This document shows positions 57,584 through 64,000 of a DNA stretch of 64,000 nucleotides, in pieces. The position numbers were made by a program, and so were the translations under genes. Each line of letters starts with the position of its first letter. Positions within the stretch are counted from its first letter, which is position 1. The notes beneath the pieces were generated by a model. The model searched no databases. It saw nothing but the letters and a program-made list of their open reading frames with translations, and had not been told where the DNA came from. The stretch is from Candidatus Thioglobus sp. NP1 (GTDB lineage Bacteria > Pseudomonadota > Gammaproteobacteria > PS1 > Pseudothioglobaceae), in NCBI RefSeq assembly GCF_003326015.1, contig NZ_CP023860.1:1-64000 (forward strand). The letters are read 5' to 3'.

Positions 57584-59509
57584 CTAAGCGAACTCGCCAG
57601 TACTTCCCTCAGGGTCTTGTTTTTCATCTGCAGATGGTTTAGAACTTGTAGCATCTCCTCGCCCAGTTCCAAGATCAGAGGAAACTTGATCAGAGTCTAC
57701 AATATCAGCCGCTTCTCTAATAGGGACTCTTGCCATCAAATCATCTATTTGATTAGTATCAATAGTTTCATACTCAACAAGTGCAGCAGCCATTGCATCT
57801 AATATATCTCTATTTTCTTCAATGATCTTATAGGCTAATGAGTAATTTGTATCAATAATCTTGCGAATCTCACTATCAACCTTAGTAAAGGTCTCATCAG
57901 AAATATGCTTATGTTTTGTAACTTGGCGACCTAAAAAAACCTCACCTTCATCTTCACCATAAGCCATAGGACCCATAACTGTTGACATGCCCCAAAGCTT
58001 AACCATCTTATGAGCAATTTCAGTCGCTCGCTCAATATCGTTACTGGCTCCAGTTGTTACAGCATCTTCTCCGTAAACAACTTCCTCGGCAATACGACCA
58101 CCAAAAAGTGAGGCTACTTGAGAATTAAGCTTGCGCTTAGAAATACTATAACTATCTTTTTCAGGTAGAAACATAGTTACACCTAAGGCTCTTCCTCTAG
58201 GAATAATACTGACTTTGTATACTGGGTCATGTTCTGGCATTAATCTTCCAACTATTGCATGACCAGCCTCATGGTATGCAGTCATTTCTTTTTCTGAGGC
58301 ATCCATCACCATGCCTTTGCGCTCTGCACCCATCATAATCTTGTCTTTTGCTTTTTCAAATTCACGCATTCCAACTAGCTCTTTACTAAAGCGTGCTGCA
58401 ATTAAAGCTGCCTCATTAGCCAGATTAGCTAAGTCTGCGCCAGAAAAACCTGGGGTTCCTCTTGCAATATCCATAGATTTAACATTTTTAGCAATTGGAA
58501 GTTTTCTCATATGTACTTTTAAGATAGCATCACGACCATTAATATCAGGTAAACCAACAGTAACCGTTCTATCAAATCTTCCTGGCCTTAGTAAAGCTGG
58601 GTCTAGAACATCAGGTCGATTAGTCGCTGCAACAACAATAATCCCTTCTGAACCTTCAAATCCATCCATTTCAACTAGCATTTGGTTTAGTGTTTGTTCA
58701 CGCTCATCATGCCCACCACCCATTCCAGCTCCACGCTGGCGACCAACGGCATCAATCTCATCAATAAAAATAATACAAGGCGCATGTTTCTTGGCCTGTT
58801 CAAACATATCACGAACTCTCGAAGCACCTACTCCAACAAACATTTCAACGAAGTCTGATCCAGAGATGAAAAAGAACGGAACATCCGCTTCTCCAGCAAC
58901 TGCTTTAGCTAATAAAGTTTTTCCAGTTCCAGGAGGTCCAACCATAAGAACACCTTTTGGAATTTTTCCACCGACCTTAGTAAATTTAGAAGGATCTGAA
59001 AGGAAGTCTACAAGCTCACCAACCTCTTCTTTAGCCTCGTCGACGCCAGCAACATCTTCAAATGTAACATGAGATTCATCTTTAGAGATTAATCTGGCTT
59101 TTGATTTTCCAAATGACATTGGATTCTTTCCGCCCATGGCACCACCAGCACCCTTCATAGTGTACAAAATAACACCAATTAAGAGCAGTATTGGAGCAAG
59201 TGAAATTATTAATTGCTTTACAAAACTCTCTTTAGCAGGGGGGGTTGCTTGGACAGAAACTCCATTATTAAGAAGATCTCCCATTAAACCTAGATCACCT
59301 GGACTATAAGTTTCAAATTTCTCGCCTAATGCAGTAACACCAGTAATATTACTACCAGCAATCTTAACGCTAGAAACATTGCCCTGTTTAACGTTTTGAA
59401 TAAATTTTGAGTAACTTACCTCATTAGTTTCACTAGTTCCATTGAACTGCCCAAAAAGAGAAGCTAGAACGCTTCCTAAGACTAACCACAATAATATATT
59501 TTTATACAT
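57584..59509 (-). CDS. ftsH: ATP-dependent zinc metalloprotease FtsH
   Basis: Membrane-anchored AAA+ protease of 641 residues that degrades misfolded membrane proteins and, in E. coli, LpxC and sigma-32. Two transmembrane segments (about 5-23 and 105-123) flank a periplasmic domain. The ATPase has [28 protein letters not shown] and the second region of homology; the zinc site is [13 protein letters not shown] Ser/Asp/Lys-rich tail ends in EGSTGEFA. It heads ftsH-folP-glmM. Confidence 0.98.
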   Translation of the reverse strand: MYKNILLWLVLGSVLASLFGQFNGTSETNEVSYSKFIQNVKQGNVSSVKIAGSNITGVTALGEKFETYSPGDLGLMGDLLNNGVSVQATPPAKESFVKQLIISLAPILLLIGVILYTMKGAGGAMGGKNPMSFGKSKARLISKDESHVTFEDVAGVDEAKEEVGELVDFLSDPSKFTKVGGKIPKGVLMVGPPGTGKTLLAKAVAGEADVPFFFISGSDFVEMFVGVGASRVRDMFEQAKKHAPCIIFIDEIDAVGRQRGAGMGGGHDEREQTLNQMLVEMDGFEGSEGIIVVAATNRPDVLDPALLRPGRFDRTVTVGLPDINGRDAILKVHMRKLPIAKNVKSMDIARGTPGFSGADLANLANEAALIAARFSKELVGMREFEKAKDKIMMGAERKGMVMDASEKEMTAYHEAGHAIVGRLMPEHDPVYKVSIIPRGRALGVTMFLPEKDSYSISKRKLNSQVASLFGGRIAEEVVYGEDAVTTGASNDIERATEIAHKMVKLWGMSTVMGPMAYGEDEGEVFLGRQVTKHKHISDETFTKVDSEIRKIIDTNYSLAYKIIEENRDILDAMAAALVEYETIDTNQIDDLMARVPIREAADIVDSDQVSSDLGTGRGDATSSKPSADEKQDPEGSTGEFA

Positions 59510-59560
59510 ACTTTTAAATTTATCCTAAATTAGAAAGGTAAATATACCCTATAGATTTCT

Positions 59561-59589
59561 TATATATAGTGTTTGATAGCATTTTTCAA
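59561..59589 (-). promoter_or_regulatory. Promoter of ftsH, with heat-shock-like -35
   Basis: On the minus strand TTGAAA (59584-59589) and TATATA (59561-59566) are 17 bases apart. With the preceding C the -35 reads CTTGAAA, the exact sigma-32 consensus, while the -10 fits sigma-70 better than CCCCAT. E. coli ftsH is under sigma-32, so dual control is possible. Confidence 0.55.
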
Positions 59590-59688
59590 GGTTTAATGAA
59601 ATTATTTTTATAATTATGACATAATGACTAGGACTAGGTTAAATCTTGTTTTGTATCATTTTTACTCAACATACAGCTATATAAAACC

Positions 59689-60708
59689 ATGAACATAAAA
59701 CCTGAACAACTCTCAAATAACCTTGCAAGCGGTATTAAGCCAATTTATTTTGTGTTTGGAGCAGAAATACTATTAGTTGAACAATCCTTAACATTAATTA
59801 AAGATTTTGCAAAAGAACAAGGCTTTAGTGAACGCACTCGATTTGATATTGATGGTAATTTTTCTTGGGATGCAATCTTTGGCCTAATTGCAAGTCCATC
59901 ACTTTTTGCTGAAAAACGAATCATTGAGTGCCGACTCACAACTGGGAAAATTGGTATTAAAGGATCTAAAGCTCTCGCTGAGCTAACTGAAATTCTGCCA
60001 GATGATATTTTGCTAATAATTTCTACAGGCAAACTAGATATAGCTCAGCAAAAAAGTAAGTGGTTTAAGGCATTAGACAAAAATGGGGTTACCATTCAGC
60101 ACTGGGAAGTTCAAAGTGATCAACTTGTAGGGTGGCTTCTTAATCAAATGAGACAGCTAGGCTTAAATCAGAATAATGATGTTGCAAATGCAATAGCTTA
60201 TGCTACCGAAGGAAATCTTTTAGCAGCAATGCAAGAAATTCAAAAACTTCAAATTGCTTATCCAGATGGTAATATTGCTGCCGATCAATATCTAAATCAA
60301 ATTGATCAGCAGTCACAATACTCAGTCTTTGGCCTAATTGATGCTGCTCTTAAGGGTGATTCTATTAAAGTTAATAAAATTTTTAACTTTCTTGAGGATG
60401 ATGCATCACCACCAGTAATAATCATTTCATCACTCTACCGCGAAATAAAGTCATTAGCTACAATGTCAATCGAACTCAAACAAAATCAAAAAATTGATGC
60501 AATCTTTAATAATCATAGAGTTTGGCAAAAAAGAAAGCCATTAGTCTCAAATGCTTTAAAAATGCATAGTTACCAAAAACTTCAAAAATTACTTTTAACG
60601 CTTGGACGTATTGACCGCTCTGTAAAAGGCATGGATAATCTTAATGTTTATGATGAATTACGAAGTGTCGTAATTACTTTATCGGGTAAAAATCAATGGA
60701 CTCAATAA
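59689..60708 (+). CDS. holA: DNA polymerase III subunit delta
   Basis: Clamp-loader subunit that opens the beta clamp, 339 residues. The N-terminal domain has [17 protein letters not shown], the clamp-contact region follows, and the collar domain closes with [14 protein letters not shown]. The sequence is diverged, as is usual for HolA, but length and domain order agree. It overlaps proA by 13 bases. Confidence 0.92.
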   Translation: MNIKPEQLSNNLASGIKPIYFVFGAEILLVEQSLTLIKDFAKEQGFSERTRFDIDGNFSWDAIFGLIASPSLFAEKRIIECRLTTGKIGIKGSKALAELTEILPDDILLIISTGKLDIAQQKSKWFKALDKNGVTIQHWEVQSDQLVGWLLNQMRQLGLNQNNDVANAIAYATEGNLLAAMQEIQKLQIAYPDGNIAADQYLNQIDQQSQYSVFGLIDAALKGDSIKVNKIFNFLEDDASPPVIIISSLYREIKSLATMSIELKQNQKIDAIFNNHRVWQKRKPLVSNALKMHSYQKLQKLLLTLGRIDRSVKGMDNLNVYDELRSVVITLSGKNQWTQ

Positions 60709-61955
60709 GTCAACTAATAGCAAGCATTGGACAAAAGGCAAAAAAAGCCTCTAACTCGTTACGTGTTGCAAGCACTTCTGCCAAGAATAATGCTTTAGTT
60801 AATATTGCTAAGGAAATTAAAAAGAACCAAGGTGCTATCCTTGATGCCAATAATAAAGATTTACTTATCGCAAAAAATAATAATATTGATGATGCACTAT
60901 TAGATCGCCTAATGCTCAATGAAGAAAGACTTTTAGGGGTTATAGAGGGTCTTGAACAGATTGTATCTCTTGATGATCCCATTGGAGATGTTTCAGAATT
61001 AGTTAAAAGACCAAGTGGTATTGAAATTGGCAAAATGAGCGTTCCTCTTGGAGTCATTGGGATGATCTATGAGTCTCGGCCAAATGTTACTATTGATGCA
61101 GCAGCATTATGCATAAAGTCGGGTAATGCTGTCATTCTAAGAGGTGGCTCTGAAGCAATTAATTCAAATATGGCTTTTTATGATTGCATAAAAAATGGAC
61201 TCATTAATGCAGGCCTTGACCAGAACTCAGTTCAACTTATTGAGATAACTGATCGTGAGGCAGTAATAGAACTTGTTAAGGCTAGTGACTATGTAGATGC
61301 TATTATCCCTAGGGGTGGCAAGGGACTTATTAAAAATGTAAGTAATCATGCTAGAGTTCCAGTAATCAAACATCTTGATGGTGTTTGTCATACCTACCTC
61401 GATGAAGACGCTGATCCACAAAAAGGGATCGATATTGCCTTCAATGGTAAAACTCGTCGCTACGGAGTCTGTAACGCAACAGAGACTCTTCTTGTCCATA
61501 AGAATTTTGATAACAAAGCACTTGATCAATTAATAAAACTTTATTTTGATAAAGGAGTGGAGCTTAGGGGATGTGAGGTATCACAAAAACTTTCAAACAA
61601 TATTCTTGGCGCCACAGAAGAGGACTGGAGTGAAGAATATCTTGCTCCAATTCTTTCAATTAAAATGGTCAACTCAGTTGATGAGGCCATCTCTCATATT
61701 GAGAAATATGGCTCTTCACATACTGATGCAATAGTTACTGAAAACAAAGCTCATTCAGATAAATTCCTGGCAGAAGTCGACTCTTCTTCTGTTATGGTTA
61801 ATGCTTCAACGGGTTTTGCTGATGGTTTTGAATATGGACTTGGTGCAGAAATTGGGATTAGTACTGGAAAATTTCATGTCAGAGGCCCTGTTGGTCTTGA
61901 AGGATTGACATCACAAAAATATATCATCATGGGTGATGGACAAACAAGGCCATAA
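60696..61955 (+). CDS. proA: Glutamate-5-semialdehyde dehydrogenase
   Basis: Gamma-glutamyl phosphate reductase, second step of proline synthesis, 419 residues. The catalytic cysteine is in [13 protein letters not shown] (about residue 260); [20 protein letters not shown] and [20 protein letters not shown] are conserved. It is co-transcribed with holA and tyrS. Together with putA elsewhere in the window the cell can both make and break down proline. proB is not here. Confidence 0.96.
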   Translation: MDSISQLIASIGQKAKKASNSLRVASTSAKNNALVNIAKEIKKNQGAILDANNKDLLIAKNNNIDDALLDRLMLNEERLLGVIEGLEQIVSLDDPIGDVSELVKRPSGIEIGKMSVPLGVIGMIYESRPNVTIDAAALCIKSGNAVILRGGSEAINSNMAFYDCIKNGLINAGLDQNSVQLIEITDREAVIELVKASDYVDAIIPRGGKGLIKNVSNHARVPVIKHLDGVCHTYLDEDADPQKGIDIAFNGKTRRYGVCNATETLLVHKNFDNKALDQLIKLYFDKGVELRGCEVSQKLSNNILGATEEDWSEEYLAPILSIKMVNSVDEAISHIEKYGSSHTDAIVTENKAHSDKFLAEVDSSSVMVNASTGFADGFEYGLGAEIGISTGKFHVRGPVGLEGLTSQKYIIMGDGQTRP

Positions 61956-61969
61956 AGAGAGCATATAAA

Positions 61970-63154
61970 ATGACAATTAAAGAAACACTAGCTATCATCC
62001 AACGAGGAACGGATGAAATTCTCCCTCTTAATGAACTCAAGACTAAACTAGAAAAAAACAAACCTTTGCGAATTAAATTAGGTCTCGATCCAACGGCGCC
62101 AGATCTTCATCTTGGGCATACTGTTGTTATTAATAAACTAAAGCAGCTTCAAGATCTTGGTCATGAAATTATTTTCTTGATTGGAGATTTCACAGGAATG
62201 ATTGGAGATCCAACTGGAAAGAATGTTACTCGTAAGCCACTAACTAAAGAAGAAGTAATCGAAAATGCTAAGAGTTATGAAGAACAAGTATTCAAAATAT
62301 TAGATAAAGATAAAACTAAAATTGCTTTTAATTCTGAATGGATGGGCAAGATGAGTTCTACTGAAATGATTTCTCTAGCATCAAAGCATACGGTTGCAAG
62401 AATGCTGGAACGTGATGATTTCTCAAAGCGGTATAAATCTAATCAAGCAATTTCGATACATGAGTTTTTATACCCATTAGTTCAAGGCTTTGATTCGGTT
62501 GCTCTTCAGGCTGACATGGAGCTTGGAGGCACAGATCAAAAATTTAATCTTTTAGTTGGTAGAGATCTTCAAAAGCAATCTGGAATGGAGCCTCAAGTAA
62601 TTCTAACTATGCCTCTTCTGGAAGGTCTCGATGGCGTTCAAAAGATGAGTAAGTCTCTTGATAACTATATTGGTATTGATGAGACTCCTGATAGTATGTT
62701 TGGAAAGATAATGTCAATTTCAGATGAGTTGATGTGGCGTTATCTTGAGCTTCTTAGCTTCGAATCACTTGAGACCCTTGAATCCTGGAAGAAGGAGGTT
62801 AAAGATGGTGAGAATCCAAGAAATATTAAATTCCGCTTAGCTGAAGAAATTATTACGCGCTTTCATAACAATGAACAGGCCAAAAAAGCTCAGCAAAACT
62901 TTATAGATCGATTTGCTAAAAATCAAACCCCAGATGAGATGGATGAATTTACCTTTGATCAGGGCATGAAGATTGCAAATCTTCTTAAAGACTCGAATCT
63001 AGTTAGCTCAACTTCTGAAGCCTTTCGTATGATAAAGCAGGGTGCTGCTAAGATCGACGGTGAAAAAATTAATGATAAAGATTTAATTCCTAATAAAGGC
63101 ACGTCAGTTTATCAAGTTGGTAAGAGAAAATTTGCGAGAATTACAATTAGCTAA
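61970..63154 (+). CDS. tyrS: Tyrosyl-tRNA synthetase
   Basis: Class I synthetase of 394 residues (type with KMSKS near 230, as in TyrRZ). The HIGH-like motif is [14 protein letters not shown] (about 42), and KMSKS is exact in [15 protein letters not shown]-terminal S4-like RNA-binding domain (about 335-394; [20 protein letters not shown]) is intact. It starts 14 bases after proA and is followed by ssrA. Confidence 0.97.
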   Translation: MTIKETLAIIQRGTDEILPLNELKTKLEKNKPLRIKLGLDPTAPDLHLGHTVVINKLKQLQDLGHEIIFLIGDFTGMIGDPTGKNVTRKPLTKEEVIENAKSYEEQVFKILDKDKTKIAFNSEWMGKMSSTEMISLASKHTVARMLERDDFSKRYKSNQAISIHEFLYPLVQGFDSVALQADMELGGTDQKFNLLVGRDLQKQSGMEPQVILTMPLLEGLDGVQKMSKSLDNYIGIDETPDSMFGKIMSISDELMWRYLELLSFESLETLESWKKEVKDGENPRNIKFRLAEEIITRFHNNEQAKKAQQNFIDRFAKNQTPDEMDEFTFDQGMKIANLLKDSNLVSSTSEAFRMIKQGAAKIDGEKINDKDLIPNKGTSVYQVGKRKFARITIS

Positions 63155-63171
63155 ATCTAGATAATCAAGAG

Positions 63172-63177
63172 TATAAT
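63172..63177 (+). promoter_or_regulatory. Probable -10 box of ssrA
   Basis: A perfect TATAAT stands 10 bases before the mature 5' end of the tmRNA. No good -35 hexamer is seen at the right distance, so activity may depend on other elements or on read-through from tyrS. Confidence 0.5.
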
Positions 63178-63187
63178 ATAGCTATCT

Positions 63188-63537
63188 GGGGATGACATGG
63201 CTTCGACGAGGAGTTGGATTTCAAGGATGCATGTCGAGGATAAAGATTACTCGTAAAAATGTTCTTTAAATAATAGTTGCAAACGAAGACAACTACGCTT
63301 TAGCAGCATAATGCTAACCGTTACTTAGAAGTTGTCTGTACTTTTGGGATAACGGTCGCTTACAGACTCGCCACTATTATTATTTTAGGATAATAGGGTT
63401 AAAACCTAAACTAAAATCGCTTTCTACATCCCTGTTGGTCGGGTGGTAAAAAGTTAACTCAATAGACCTATACTAAGCATGTAGATTTCTTGTTTGAAGG
63501 TTTTCGGACGGGGGTTCAATTCCCCCCATCTCCACCA
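63188..63537 (+). ncRNA. ssrA: tmRNA (transfer-messenger RNA)
   Basis: Rescues stalled ribosomes and tags the broken product. The 350 bases have the paired ends GGGGATG and CATCTCC with encoded ACCA, the T arm GACGGGGGTTCAATTCCCCC and the 5' element GCTTCGACG. The tag frame is at 63279-63311 and encodes ANEDNYALAA before TAA, ending in the ALAA recognised by ClpXP and ClpAP. It is a one-piece molecule. Confidence 0.96.
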
Positions 63538-63540
63538 CTT

Positions 63541-63570
63541 AAATCAAAATGCGAAAGCATTCTTGATTTT
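63541..63570 (+). terminator. Terminator after ssrA
   Basis: A 12-bp stem with one bulged base (AAATCAA/TTGATTT and AATGC/GCATT) is capped by a GAAA tetraloop and followed by TTTT. It separates ssrA from the convergent aminotransferase gene. Confidence 0.85.
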
Positions 63571-63604
63571 ATGTGTCGATAATATGTACCTGAATAATGC
63601 TAGA

Positions 63605-64000
63605 TTAGACTAATAATTTTGACAATGAATCCACCAATAACTTTGCATTATCTTGGGTAAAGACCAGAGGAGGTTTAATTTTAATAACATTATTATATGG
63701 TCCATCAGTACTGAGGAGTATGCCAAGTTCTTTCATTTTATCAGTAATCAACTTTGCCTTTTTTGTTGCAGGTTTTAGGGTTTTTCTTTCTTCAACCAAT
63801 TCAATTCCAATAAATAATCCAGCACCTCGAACATCGCCAATCAATGAAAATTTATCTTTTAATAAACACAACTCTGAGAGCAAATAATTTCCTACATATT
63901 GGGCATTGTGCTGCAACCCCTCCTGTTCAATTACATTGAGAACAGAGAGTCCAATTGCACAAGAAACTGGGTTGCCACCAAAAGAGTTGAAATACTCCAT
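63605..64000 (-). CDS. Class III (PLP) aminotransferase, C-terminal part (cut by window edge)
   Basis: The last 131 residues of a pyridoxal-phosphate aminotransferase whose N-terminus and catalytic lysine lie beyond the right edge. [20 protein letters not shown] and [18 protein letters not shown] are characteristic of class III enzymes; [20 protein letters not shown] is close to the alanine-glyoxylate aminotransferase 2 / ethanolamine-phosphate lyase subgroup. The exact substrate cannot be told from this fragment. Confidence 0.85.
   Translation of the reverse strand: MEYFNSFGGNPVSCAIGLSVLNVIEQEGLQHNAQYVGNYLLSELCLLKDKFSLIGDVRGAGLFIGIELVEERKTLKPATKKAKLITDKMKELGILLSTDGPYNNVIKIKPPLVFTQDNAKLLVDSLSKLLV

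Noticed and set aside
59600-59640. Short palindromes TTATGACATAA and CTAGGACTAG between ftsH and holA
   Set aside because: Short, AT-rich and not positioned on a recognisable promoter; chance cannot be excluded.
63538-63604. Genomic-island attachment site at the 3' end of ssrA
   Set aside because: No integrase, no direct repeat of the ssrA end and a normal terminator follow; the next gene is an ordinary aminotransferase.

Overview
The window is AT-rich chromosomal DNA of a gammaproteobacterium. The gene set (sat, aprM-aprB-aprA, an RnfB-like ferredoxin, KDO and lipid A-type envelope genes, the ftsH-folP-glmM order) points to a marine sulfur oxidiser of the SUP05 / Ca. Thioglobus (GSO) type. 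That placement is inferred from gene content and order; no 16S rRNA gene is present. Coding density is very high, no gap exceeds about 215 bases, and there are no insertion sequences, CRISPR arrays, rRNA genes or intact prophage genes.

Layout. 1-10.2 kb (minus strand): a fatty-acid beta-oxidation operon (long FadE, HAD/ECH fusion, thiolase, start of a nitronate monooxygenase) and a bifunctional proline catabolic enzyme, PutA. PutA lacks the DNA-binding domain and is divergent from an Lrp/AsnC regulator that apparently starts at AUU. 10.8-29.9 kb (minus strand): one long str-S10-spc-alpha superoperon (rpsL to rplQ) extended by rpsU and yqeY. It has a consensus promoter before rpsL, a terminator between tuf and rpsJ, and a strong internal promoter plus leader hairpin before rpsM. 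Three of its ribosomal proteins (L3, L17, L30) carry long tandem-repeat charged arms.

29.9-35.3 kb: a low-Mr phosphatase, kdsD-murE-murF (envelope), pgsA, and tRNA-Arg, tRNA-Gly and tRNA-Cys with clear promoters and a shared terminator. 35.3-38.1 kb (minus): SulP anion transporter and AzlCD amino-acid exporter. 38.3-43.9 kb (plus): sat, aprM, aprB, aprA (sulfite to APS to sulfate plus ATP), an unknown small protein and a SlyD-like FKBP. 43.9-48.6 kb (minus): efp, epmA, a flavodoxin-fold oxidoreductase apparently wedged between epmA and ycgN, ycgN, a DUF2914 protein, argG and a phosphodiesterase. 48.8-52 kb (plus): sucCD and an MFS transporter. 52-59.5 kb (minus): rnfB-like/queA, fpr, a TauE-type transporter and ftsH-folP-glmM. 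59.7-63.5 kb (plus): holA-proA-tyrS and ssrA (tmRNA). The right edge cuts a class III aminotransferase.

Together the genes describe lithotrophic sulfur oxidation with electrons entering the membrane through AprM, alongside a capacity to use fatty acids and proline, which suggests a mixotroph. The most unusual features are the repeat arms on L3, L17 and L30, the AUU-start regulator with its Lrp-like operator, and the ycgN 5' fragment duplicated on both sides of an oxidoreductase gene.
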